A DNA stretch of 11,747 nucleotides from Candidatus Altimarinota bacterium. GTDB taxonomy: Bacteria; Patescibacteriota; Gracilibacteria; RBG-16-42-10. The DNA lies in contig JAGNZB010000038.1 of NCBI GenBank assembly GCA_017984655.1, positions 1 through 11,747 of the forward strand, in the 5' to 3' direction. The notes below the pieces were generated by a model, which saw only the letters and a program-made list of their open reading frames with translations, did not search any database and had not been told where the DNA came from. Position numbers and translations under genes: made by a program. How positions within the stretch are numbered: position 1 is the first letter of the stretch; the number at the start of each line of letters is the position of its first letter. Below, piece by piece: positions 1 through 6,380 of the stretch.

Positions 1-135
1 ATATGCATCTTCCAGCATATTCAGTACTTGTCCTGCCGCCATGGTGTTGGTACATATACCTACTTTACCATTGCGACCTTCTTCAGGGGTCTGTAGTAGA
101 GCGTCGATCAGTGGGAATGATAAGTCTTTTGCCAT
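1..135 (-). CDS. Partial CDS, N-terminus of an unrecognised protein
   Basis: An open frame starts with ATG at 135 and runs off the left edge, giving 45 residues that begin MAKDLSFPLIDALLQTPEEG and include the stretch GKVGICTNTMAAGQ. It starts 5 bp after the stop codon of the cytidine deaminase gene, so it is probably the third gene of a minus-strand operon. There is no clear Shine-Dalgarno sequence; the bases before the ATG are CTAACTTTT, the pyrimidine-rich type seen elsewhere in the window. I do not recognise the family from this fragment. A nucleotide-related role would fit the neighbouring deaminase, but that is only inference from position. Confidence 0.6.
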   Translation of the reverse strand, partial: MAKDLSFPLIDALLQTPEEGRNGKVGICTNTMAAGQVLNMLEDAY

Positions 136-140
136 AAAAG

Positions 141-1001
141 TTAGGTACTCCAGCTTGCCGGTAAATAATTATTCAGATCATATATATGGTGTTCTTCAGT
201 TTGCAATGCAAATGTAATTATTTGAGGAGAGCTTTCTAACATGGTGCAAATTTCCAGTAAAAATTGACGACAAATACCACACATATTACATGAGGTTTCT
301 TGGTGTTTTGTAGATAGTATTCCTAGGTAAATAATTGGTTCTCTGCACAGCATGATGGTACTGATGATTGCTACCATCTCGGCATGGAGATTGTGACGGT
401 GGTCGTAACTACTATATTGTCCACCCCAAAATATTTTGCCAGATTTGGTGACGACACAGCTACCGTAGGCAGTACTGGTATTTGAAGTGGTGAAGGCAAG
501 ATTGCTTCCTTTGATGCAATACTCTTTGAGCTGAATCGGGGAGCCTATATTGGTTGTAAGCCAATTTTGCTGAGGTGATGCGTTGGTGACTTTTGTAAGT
601 ATGGTAGTTTTTGGTTGATAAAATGGAAATTGAGTTTGGCAGCTCAATGTTTCAAATACCTTTTCGCCAGATTTATTATAGACTGTATAGCTGATATCTA
701 TGCCAGTTCGCCGTGCATGATCAATAAGAAGTTTGATTGTTGCTGGTGAAATTTCGTCTTCAATAGTATCGACATCAACATAAGTATGGATCGCTTTGAT
801 CAAGTAATCTTGTTGGACAGTTGCCAATGTCAAAGCTGCTAATTCGCTCGATATAGTCAGGATGTGGTTCCATGATTCGATCTTGCCGGCTATATATTCT
901 TGTCCTGAAGTACTAATGGCCAGACTAGTACTTCGTGTCTGGGTGGGTTTTGTTAACAGGCAGAGATCTTGAGCTTCCCGTAATTTTTCCAAAATAGACA
1001 T
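141..1001 (-). CDS. Two-domain cytidine deaminase-like protein, catalytic domain at the C-terminus
   Basis: 286 residues. The C-terminal half carries the zinc-dependent cytidine deaminase signature: His206-Ala-Glu208 (HAEMVAI) followed by Cys241-Gly-Ile-Cys244-Arg-Gln (CGICRQFLLE), so His, two Cys and the proton-shuttle Glu are all present. The family hydrolyses cytidine or deoxycytidine to the uridine form in pyrimidine salvage. The N-terminal half appears to be a degenerate copy of the fold: ISTSGQEYIAG...SSELAAL (about residues 29-57) lines up with VTKSGKIFWGG...HAEMVAI (184-212), with the zinc ligands replaced by Ser or Thr. E. coli Cdd has a similar length (294 aa) but the opposite order, with its catalytic domain first. 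The gene starts 12 bp after the upstream DGSHR-protein gene. A substrate other than free cytidine is possible. Confidence 0.8.
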   Translation of the reverse strand: MSILEKLREAQDLCLLTKPTQTRSTSLAISTSGQEYIAGKIESWNHILTISSELAALTLATVQQDYLIKAIHTYVDVDTIEDEISPATIKLLIDHARRTGIDISYTVYNKSGEKVFETLSCQTQFPFYQPKTTILTKVTNASPQQNWLTTNIGSPIQLKEYCIKGSNLAFTTSNTSTAYGSCVVTKSGKIFWGGQYSSYDHRHNLHAEMVAIISTIMLCREPIIYLGILSTKHQETSCNMCGICRQFLLEICTMLESSPQIITFALQTEEHHIYDLNNYLPASWST

Positions 1002-1013
1002 ATATTTGCTCGC

Positions 1014-1931
1014 TTAATAAATGTCTTTATTACTTCGTAGCTTGCTCACAGATAAGTTTCCTTTGGTCCAATCATACCGAAGTACTTTATTGATGAGATC
1101 ATGAAGGAGGTGGATCTTGTCACGCTCTAGTCGTACATACATTTTTTCTGATTGTTTGCTGGAAAGTCTCATGGTAGGTGAGAAGGAGACTGGGAAAGCA
1201 TAGTATGGTAGTAGATCTTCTATTCCTTCTACCAAGAGTACTGTGATTGGCTCTTGGAGGGTCTCCAGCGCATAATCAATACGGTGACTGCCATCACAAA
1301 TGACATGGAATTCAAATTTACCTGTTTTGTGTAGCCCATAGTTAATAATTGGTGCATGGGAGTGGAAAATATCCAGGTGATTGATCTTGCTTACTTCATC
1401 GATAAAGTAGCCATTGAGATAGCGACTACCGAGGTGATGTAATTGTTGTCTTGCATCACGAATATAAGTGCCTTGAAACCGAGTACTGAGCTTTTCAAGA
1501 TTGATATAGCCATTATCTAAATCAAAGCTATGTTTCTCGATAATTGGTGGCAGAATATGGAAACTGCCTTTACCTTCCCAATCATAAGCAATTGCTTGTG
1601 AAAGGCGATTGATCTTGAAATTGTGTTTTGCTAGAAATTTATCGACTATGGCCATGATTTCTAGCTGATTTTGATAAACGGTCGGTTGGCTAGTAAATAA
1701 GTTGAATTCTTGTTTGTCCTCAAATAACCCTGGCTCTTGGCTTTTTACAATGATTTTAGGGGGAGCTCCCACACTGGTTGGTGGATATACTTCTGCCAAT
1801 GAAAATTTGACCTTTTTATAGGGATACAATGGGCCGCCATCTTTATCGTAGATGCCAGCGAAAGTAATTTGTGTCAGTGATTGATAGAGTTTCTCTAAAT
1901 CAATTATTTCAGTAAGCGTGATATTGTGCAC
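1014..1931 (-). CDS. Unrecognised protein with a ParB/sulfiredoxin-like DGSHR motif
   Basis: 305 residues, starting at GTG (1931); the next in-frame Met is far inside, so GTG is the best start. I do not recognise the whole protein. Residues 208-236 read FHVICDGSHRIDYALETLQE followed by PITVLLVEG. This resembles the DG(H/Q)HR-alpha-helix-PV(x)V pattern of the ParB/sulfiredoxin fold, in which this motif binds phosphate or nucleotide. The rest, including His-rich HHLGSRYLNG (165-174) and HLDIFHSHAP (185-194), matches nothing I can name. There is no signal peptide or membrane segment, so the protein is probably cytoplasmic. It is the first gene of a tight operon with the cytidine deaminase, which suggests but does not show a nucleotide-related job. 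Confidence 0.6.
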   Translation of the reverse strand: MHNITLTEIIDLEKLYQSLTQITFAGIYDKDGGPLYPYKKVKFSLAEVYPPTSVGAPPKIIVKSQEPGLFEDKQEFNLFTSQPTVYQNQLEIMAIVDKFLAKHNFKINRLSQAIAYDWEGKGSFHILPPIIEKHSFDLDNGYINLEKLSTRFQGTYIRDARQQLHHLGSRYLNGYFIDEVSKINHLDIFHSHAPIINYGLHKTGKFEFHVICDGSHRIDYALETLQEPITVLLVEGIEDLLPYYAFPVSFSPTMRLSSKQSEKMYVRLERDKIHLLHDLINKVLRYDWTKGNLSVSKLRSNKDIY

Positions 1932-1986
1932 AAAGCAATAGAGTAAATGTCACTTTTGGCAGTGAACTACTGATCACTGATAAAGT

Positions 1987-2021
1987 AGCATAGTCTAAAA
2001 ATTATTCTAAGTAATTTTTAG
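1987..2021 (-). promoter_or_regulatory. AT-rich inverted repeat with weak promoter-like boxes upstream of the DGSHR gene
   Basis: A perfect 10-bp inverted repeat CTAAAAATTA / TAATTTTTAG (1995-2004 and 2012-2021) lies about 65 bp upstream of the GTG at 1931. Read on the minus strand it overlaps a possible promoter: TTACTT (2014-2009), a 16-bp spacer and TATGCT (1992-1987). The -35 match is poor. It could be an operator, a weak terminator or an AT-rich promoter region. Confidence 0.25.
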
Positions 2022-2152
2022 TTTTAGTTATCTTGTGAGATGTTGGCTTGTTAGACAATAATCTTTATTTTTCTTAGTCTCCAGGGTCGCAAAAGTAAGC
2101 TCATTAGGCATGAGGTATGCTAAGTGAGAACTATTATCCGGACGATCTGCTA

Positions 2153-2194
2153 TTACCAGCTTGTGACTTTTTCCGTGGTGTCACAAGCTGGTAA
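2153..2194 (-). terminator. Perfect 15-bp stem hairpin downstream of the 564-codon ORF
   Basis: The arms at 2153-2167 (core TACCAGCTTGTGAC) and 2180-2194 are exact reverse complements around a 12-nt loop. The hairpin begins 28 bp after the stop codon at 2223, so a terminator or 3'-end stabiliser of the large minus-strand gene is the natural reading. There is no U-run after the stem in that direction (TAGCAGATCG follows), so it is not a standard intrinsic terminator. It may protect an mRNA end or be a repeat element. Confidence 0.45.
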
Positions 2195-2222
2195 ATTGCT
2201 TTGGATTTTCTCTCTGAAGATT

Positions 2223-3917
2223 TTACGCTTGAGACTGAGCTGGAGTGGCGAATCTAGCACGCATGCGTTCACGTAAAGCAATTTCGGCTAAACGTTCGGC
2301 CTCATAGTATGCATCAAGTCTTATTCTTGCTGCTCTTTGTCTAGCAGCAATCATTGCTTTACGTCCATCATGAGCAGCTAATTCTGCTAATGCTATTTGA
2401 GCTGGCTGAACTTCAGCTGATTCTACAGATGGGGTTGGGTTTGTCCTGTTTGAATAGTCTGTACGCATTATCTCCGCATAGGCAATTGAACCTTCATCTA
2501 TATAGCGCCCATTGCTTTCGGCTGGTGCTTGCGCTCTATCAATGATCGAGGGATGAGCGATAGGTGAGTTTCCTGTAGGACTGGAAATCATATGTGCTGC
2601 TATTGCCGCTTGAGCAGAATCCGGATCCATATATACATTGCTAGGCGCGTATCTTGCGTCTAGTGCTGCAATTGTCTCCGCATAGTTACTTGGATCTAAA
2701 TAAGTTGAGCTTTCAGCATGGGTATCGCGAAGTGCGGAAGGATTTTTTCCTGTCTTTTCAATTAAGTAGCGCTGTGGTGCTGGTGCTGCTTGTGTGAGCT
2801 GCTGAGGAGCGTTTGGTACTGCTGCTGTTCTTTGTGTGTTTGCGGCAATGATAGTATCGATGCGAGTAGCTAACACATTCACCAAAGGTAAAGGATTGCC
2901 ATGTGGATCACAGAAAGCAAATCGAACATCTGAACGGGGAGTGTCGCGAGTATATACAACACGACCATTTGTATCAGTTACTGTAAATCGTGGATAATGC
3001 GTCACACCAACAAGACGAGGCAGAGCTGTAGCAAGATTTCTGCCTACAGATACATTGTCTAGAGTGAGATATGGATTGTATCTGAGTCGCCCACCAAAAT
3101 TTGATAGGGCTAGATCGCCCTCACGATGGGTGGCTTGTTGTACTCGTAGAGCGGTACGAGGTGCTTGGACAATATTTTGATCTGTTGAGTTTGAAGATCT
3201 GGCTAACTGGTCTCGGAATTGACTTAAGCCTTCGATACCGAATCCTACCGCGTAATTGCGGATGTGTCTGTCAGCCCAGCGATGAGCAGCAACATTTGCC
3301 ATCTGATCCAGCTCAACTTGAGTGGGGTGCGTATAAATATCATTTCCAGTGACCGGTCGTACTGCATCTCTATCTTCTTGCGTGACAGGTATTCGTGGGA
3401 TGTCGCTCAATATATCCGTAAATACCGTATCGAATTGCTGAATGTGATATCGCTGAATCAATGAAGGTAATGAATGGTCTACACCAATGCCTAATAGATG
3501 GGCTGCACTGATAGGTGGGAGAGGATGACTAGTGTTTTGGTATGGAGTGATTACCATTGTGGCATTCTCACTAGTGGTGTTCGGTAGTGTTCTCATCGAA
3601 ACTGGATACTGCACATTTACTTGTCCTTCTAGGTTCCAGCGTGAATTAGTTTGACCAGGTGTCACGCCGTGATGAACCTCTACTAATAAAGTGCTGGGGA
3701 TAGATCTTCCGGTAGTATCTCGGGCTACAGCAAAACGTAAGTATTGAGCGAGAACTGGATCTGCATTCAAGGCTCTAATCATTGGTACCATTTCGGCCAT
3801 TTCAATGCGGCGATACTGTGGTGTTGGTGCTACTGCTGGAGCTTCTATTGGAGCTGGATGTGGCGCATTTGTTGCTCTGTCTCTAGTTGGTGGTGTAGTT
3901 GAGACCGGATTAAACAT
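2223..3917 (-). CDS. Large low-complexity surface-type protein, probably the downstream part of a gene split by TGA
   Basis: 564 residues from the first ATG (3917), with no recognised family. The first ~35 residues are rich in Pro, Thr, Ala and Arg (linker-like). Residues 40-350 are mixed and domain-like, residues 360-400 are Gln/Ala/Pro-rich, and residues 405-490 hold three related tyrosine units: YLDPSNYAETIAAL, YMDPDSAQAAIAAH and YIDEGSIAYAEIM. The last ~60 residues form a charged Ala/Arg/Glu-rich predicted helix. It has no signal peptide of its own. The frame stays open upstream from 3918 to 4010, with the same Thr/Pro/Ala/Ser/Arg-rich composition (TASTTPRPATSRRRN), as far as the TGA that ends the lipoprotein ORF in the same frame. 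No ribosome binding site precedes the ATG at 3917. It may therefore be the body of an ~830-residue lipoprotein interrupted by a nonsense codon, or a product of readthrough or reinitiation. Confidence 0.55.
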   Translation of the reverse strand: MFNPVSTTPPTRDRATNAPHPAPIEAPAVAPTPQYRRIEMAEMVPMIRALNADPVLAQYLRFAVARDTTGRSIPSTLLVEVHHGVTPGQTNSRWNLEGQVNVQYPVSMRTLPNTTSENATMVITPYQNTSHPLPPISAAHLLGIGVDHSLPSLIQRYHIQQFDTVFTDILSDIPRIPVTQEDRDAVRPVTGNDIYTHPTQVELDQMANVAAHRWADRHIRNYAVGFGIEGLSQFRDQLARSSNSTDQNIVQAPRTALRVQQATHREGDLALSNFGGRLRYNPYLTLDNVSVGRNLATALPRLVGVTHYPRFTVTDTNGRVVYTRDTPRSDVRFAFCDPHGNPLPLVNVLATRIDTIIAANTQRTAAVPNAPQQLTQAAPAPQRYLIEKTGKNPSALRDTHAESSTYLDPSNYAETIAALDARYAPSNVYMDPDSAQAAIAAHMISSPTGNSPIAHPSIIDRAQAPAESNGRYIDEGSIAYAEIMRTDYSNRTNPTPSVESAEVQPAQIALAELAAHDGRKAMIAARQRAARIRLDAYYEAERLAEIALRERMRARFATPAQSQA

Positions 3918-4010
3918 ATTTCTACGGCGACTAGTTGCTGGTCTCGGTGTTGTGCTTGCTGTATTTGTTGCAATATGACTATTTGGGGTGAGATCGATCC
4001 ATCCAGTTCG

Positions 4011-4712
4011 TCATAATTCTCTGCCACCTTCATTGTGAAATGCTACTACAGCGTAGTAAGTAGTATTGCCCACTATTTGCTTGTGCACACTTATTTGGTT
4101 GGAGTGAGCTGGGTGTGGAACATCAGTACTCCCTGCATAACGCACTTGAGTGTGTTGAGGGGCATTGGTAGCAGCACGACGGGCAGCGACAGCATGACTA
4201 TTTAATAGTGAGGCCAAAGTTTGTGCCTGTCGAAGGTCCTGCGTACTGAGGGTGTGGTCGTTATTGGTATAAGCATTAATAAATGCCCCAGTGATACCAC
4301 TTTCAATACTTGCATCACGGGCATTTGCTCTTAATGCAGCTGCACTTCTGCCTATGATCACAGAGTGAGTGCCAATTTTGTTTGAAGCGTTAATTGCGAT
4401 GTGGGATATATCATTGGTTTGAGCTTCTGCTGTAGTTGGAGCTGGAGCCACTGGAGTTTCAGAAACGGCTGGAGCTGGGGATCTTCTTATACTGTTCGAC
4501 CGAACACTACTTGCTGGCGTGCCTGCATCTCTCAATCCATGAGTGTTTTTTGGTACCGGGGTACAGCCGCTCATAGCAGCAATAGCACCTAAGGCTACCA
4601 ACCCCATACCAGCAATGCTTCCGCGAACACTACTGACCGCGTTACGCAGTTTTTCAAAAAATGTTGGCGTATGGCGAGTGGGACTTCTGAGTGGCTTTAG
4701 AGAATCTTTCAT
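4011..4712 (-). CDS. Predicted lipoprotein, N-terminal part of a possible longer surface protein
   Basis: 233 residues from ATG at 4712. A TTG two codons upstream (4718) also fits, but ATG is preferred. The N-terminus has a long basic region (about 31 residues), then a hydrophobic stretch SIAGMGLVALGAIAAMSGC ending in a lipobox-like MSGC. Cys50 would be lipidated and the protein anchored outside the membrane. A Ser/Pro/Ala/Thr-rich linker follows (residues ~52-95), then an alpha-helical region (~105-190) and a short C-terminal beta-like segment, ISVHKQIVGNTTYYAVVAFH. The family is not recognised. The ORF ends in TGA at 4013-4011, and the same frame continues into the 564-codon ORF. A good promoter lies 17-46 bp upstream and there is no Shine-Dalgarno sequence, so the leader would be very short. 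Confidence 0.7.
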   Translation of the reverse strand: MKDSLKPLRSPTRHTPTFFEKLRNAVSSVRGSIAGMGLVALGAIAAMSGCTPVPKNTHGLRDAGTPASSVRSNSIRRSPAPAVSETPVAPAPTTAEAQTNDISHIAINASNKIGTHSVIIGRSAAALRANARDASIESGITGAFINAYTNNDHTLSTQDLRQAQTLASLLNSHAVAARRAATNAPQHTQVRYAGSTDVPHPAHSNQISVHKQIVGNTTYYAVVAFHNEGGREL

Positions 4713-4728
4713 AAACAATTTAATTACA

Positions 4729-4758
4729 AATATAATTCATGTTTTCTTGAGCTGACAA
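4729..4758 (-). promoter_or_regulatory. Sigma-70-type promoter of the lipoprotein gene
   Basis: On the minus strand TTGTCA (4758-4753), an 18-bp spacer and TATATT (4734-4729) precede the ATG at 4712. The predicted transcription start would leave a leader of only about 10 nt with no ribosome binding site, so near-leaderless initiation is likely. Confidence 0.5.
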
Positions 4759-4962
4759 ACGTATCATTTCCTATTTTTTGTCAATTTTGGTGTTCGATTC
4801 CTTAGGCATGGCGAAGGTGTCTTTAAGAGCAATGCAACTCAAAGATGTGTCTTAGAATGTGATGTATCAGTGACCAATGAGAGGGCCCTACTCACTAGCT
4901 CAGACCAATGGACAAAGTTTGCACTGTTATTGGAGAAGCTGGTTCTTATTCCGTTATTGGTT

Positions 4963-5034
4963 ATTCCTTATTTGTTCCCCAAAGGGGTCCCTTTGGGGCG
5001 AGCTCGCTAAAATAAACCCTAAGGAATAAGGAAT
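4963..5034. repeat. Composite palindrome (nested inverted repeats) in the gap left of the transposase
   Basis: The outer arms ATTCCTTATT (4963-4972) and AATAAGGAAT (5025-5034) are exact inverted copies. Nested inside is the palindrome CCCCAAAGGG-GT-CCCTTTGGGG (4977-4998), followed by the self-complementary CGAGCTCG (4999-5006). TTATTCC also recurs nearby as short direct repeats (from 4946). No gene is visible between 4759 and 5177. The unit could be a REP- or MITE-like element, the target of the IS110 element, or part of its left end. Confidence 0.5.
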
Positions 5035-5177
5035 GGATAAGGTATCCCAAATAACTAATAAGACTCTTTCGCAAGCTAATGAGAGATGTTTATATCCTCC
5101 ACCAGATTTCTCCTATCTTTATACTTATCCTCGTATATTGTTGAGGTGCTTTTTGAGTATATTTGAAAAGCAAGCAA

Positions 5178-5314
5178 ACATGGGAGCCACGTCCTTATCC
5201 TGGAGAATCCTGTCTCGCGGCATTAGACTGTGGTCCCACTGGTGCTACGAATGAGTTAGTGGAGTTTTGAGACTCGTATTGCTCACGAGATGGTAGCCAG
5301 TAGGTTTCCCATGT
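5178..5314 (+). ncRNA. Candidate IS110 bridge RNA
   Basis: Read as plus-strand RNA, ACATGGGA (5178-5185) and TCCCATGT (5307-5314) close a 137-nt structure. Stem-loop 1 pairs GCCACGTC (5186-5193) with GAC-T-GTGGT (5226-5234). It has a symmetric 9/9 internal loop, CTTATCCTG (5194-5202) against GCGGCATTA (5217-5225), capped by GAGA/TCTC. Stem-loop 2 pairs ACTG..GCTAC (5238-5248) with GTAGCCAGT (5293-5301), then TGAG with CTCA. It has a 6/6 internal loop, TTAGTG (5256-5261) against GTATTG (5276-5281), capped by GAGT/ACTC. IS110-family elements of the IS621 type encode in this place, just before the recombinase, an RNA with two internal guide loops for target and donor DNA. The fold was done by eye and the guides have not been matched to element ends. 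Confidence 0.5.
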
Positions 5315-5341
5315 GCCTAGATTATAAATAACTTTTATTCT

Positions 5342-6286
5342 ATGCGCTATCTTGGTGTCGATGTAGCTAAGGATACTTTGTGTGCTTCTTTTGGTAGTGG
5401 TGCTGTTTCTTTCCCCAATACCAGTAGTGGTATTCAATCTTTTATCCTCACCCAACACCTTCAGAGTGATCCTACCGAAGCATTGTGTGAGTCAACAGGA
5501 GACTATCATCTGTTACTCTGTAAAGAGTTTCTTGCTGCTCAGATTCCTCTCCGTTTGAGTAATCCTCTTCTTACCAAACGTGCTATTCGTGCTACGGTTC
5601 GTAACAAGAAAACAGATACTTCAGACGCTGAGCTGTTAGCTTCAATGGCTCAACAAGGCATTGGTTCTTTGGTTACAGAAAATACGCTGCAACAAACAAA
5701 AAAAACTACTTTACGACTTCAACAACAACTTGTTAGCATGGCTGCTGACTTGAAACGGATGCAACATGCTCTCAAACAAAAGGCACAAGTAATGGATGTG
5801 AAAAAGCTCCAACAAGTCCTGACCAATTTAACTGCAAGCATTGAGAAACAGACCAAAAAACTCATGGAAGAAGCTACGCAGCAACAAGACCGACAAGAAG
5901 AGATCCTCGATTCCATTCCAGGATGTGGCAAAGCGCTCGCTGCTATTATTAGTGCTGAAGCAGGAGACATTCGACGCTTTGATGCTGCCAAGCAACTCAA
6001 AGCCTATGTGGGTATTGATCCCCTTATTCGACAGTCGGGTAACTCCTGTTTCCGAGGAAGGATTACCAAACGAGGCAACAGATTCTTACGAAAAGCTTTA
6101 TTCTTGGCCGCTTGCATTGCTCGCATCCATGACCCTGAACTCAAAGTCTATTACGAAAAAAAACGGGCTGAAGGAAAATCGTACCGTCATGTCATTGTTA
6201 TTATTATCCGTAAGCTCTGTGAACGTATTTTCTCCCTCATTAAACATGACCGTCTCTATGTAAAACGACTCCCTTTGACAATATAG
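5342..6286 (+). CDS. IS110-family DEDD transposase/recombinase
   Basis: 314 residues and complete. The N-terminal DEDD (RuvC-like) domain shows Asp7 in YLGVDVAKDTL, Glu50 in LCESTGDYH, and Asp92 and Asp95 in KTDTSDAELLA. A Gln/Lys-rich coiled-coil stretch (~115-185) follows. The C-terminal Transposase_20 domain starts at SIPGCGKALAAIISAEAGD (191-209) and contains YVGIDPLIRQSGNS (222-235) and RGRITKRGNRFLRKALF (238-254), including the serine region that completes the composite active site. The family catalyses site-specific strand exchange guided by a bridge RNA. The start ATG follows the pyrimidine-rich AACTTTTATTCT. Its A-rich codon use differs from the T/G-rich genes on the right, which fits a mobile origin. 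Confidence 0.95.
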   Translation: MRYLGVDVAKDTLCASFGSGAVSFPNTSSGIQSFILTQHLQSDPTEALCESTGDYHLLLCKEFLAAQIPLRLSNPLLTKRAIRATVRNKKTDTSDAELLASMAQQGIGSLVTENTLQQTKKTTLRLQQQLVSMAADLKRMQHALKQKAQVMDVKKLQQVLTNLTASIEKQTKKLMEEATQQQDRQEEILDSIPGCGKALAAIISAEAGDIRRFDAAKQLKAYVGIDPLIRQSGNSCFRGRITKRGNRFLRKALFLAACIARIHDPELKVYYEKKRAEGKSYRHVIVIIIRKLCERIFSLIKHDRLYVKRLPLTI

Positions 6287-6300
6287 TTAGTCTAATCCTT

Positions 6301-6379
6301 CGAGCACCAAAAATTTGCCTATAAGCAAAGTACGCTCAAGGATCAGGATGAGGATAAGACGAGTCACCTATGGTGCTCG
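6301..6379. repeat. 9-bp inverted repeat bracketing the IS/tRNA junction
   Basis: CGAGCACCA (6301-6309) and TGGTGCTCG (6371-6379) are exact inverted copies 61 bp apart. The right arm stops one base short of the tRNA 3' end. Between the arms lie three short GGAT repeats (6340-6356) and a small hairpin. The arms may be part of the right end of the IS110 element or of the tRNA trailer. Confidence 0.4.
6309..6329 (-). terminator. Possible intrinsic terminator of tRNA-Ser
   Basis: On the minus strand a small stem TTTGC/GCAAA (6329-6325 with 6318-6314, loop 6 nt) is followed by TTTTT (6313-6309), about 50 bp past the tRNA 3' end. The stem is short and AT-rich, so the call is tentative. Confidence 0.4.
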
Positions 6380-6380
6380 T

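Larger units (their letters stand above)
5178..6286 (+). mobile_element. IS110-family insertion sequence (minimal extent)
   Basis: The element comprises the candidate bridge RNA and the transposase gene. The true ends are not visible because IS110 elements of this type lack long terminal inverted repeats and make little or no target duplication. The left end lies somewhere in about 4890-5177 and the right end in about 6287-6380. That right-end stretch stops at the 3' end of tRNA-Ser. The intact reading frame suggests recent activity or recent arrival. Confidence 0.7.

Noticed and set aside
4011..4013. Selenocysteine at the TGA between the two ORFs
   Set aside because: No redox motif surrounds the codon and I see no convincing SECIS-like hairpin directly after it.
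3845..4033. A 62-codon minus-strand frame between the lipoprotein and the 564-codon ORF
   Set aside because: It overlaps both neighbours in another frame, is Gln-rich by translation of the same low-complexity DNA, and has no family resemblance.
2223..4712. UGA decoded as glycine (the code of Gracilibacteria/Absconditabacteria), which would join the two ORFs
   Set aside because: TGA ends YidD, MraY, the ASCH protein and the desaturase at family-typical lengths, and no conserved gene in the window has an internal TGA.
4788..4806. tRNA T-arm-like GTTCGATTCC near 4791
   Set aside because: The flanking bases do not pair into a T-stem and no other tRNA arm is present.
4872..4910. Direct repeat GACCAATG (4872-4879 and 4903-4910) as a target-site duplication
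   Set aside because: The copies are only 31 bp apart and do not bracket the transposase; short enough to be chance.
5033..5254. A 73-codon plus-strand frame upstream of the transposase
   Set aside because: It covers the structured bridge-RNA candidate, has no recognisable domain, and its composition is not protein-like.
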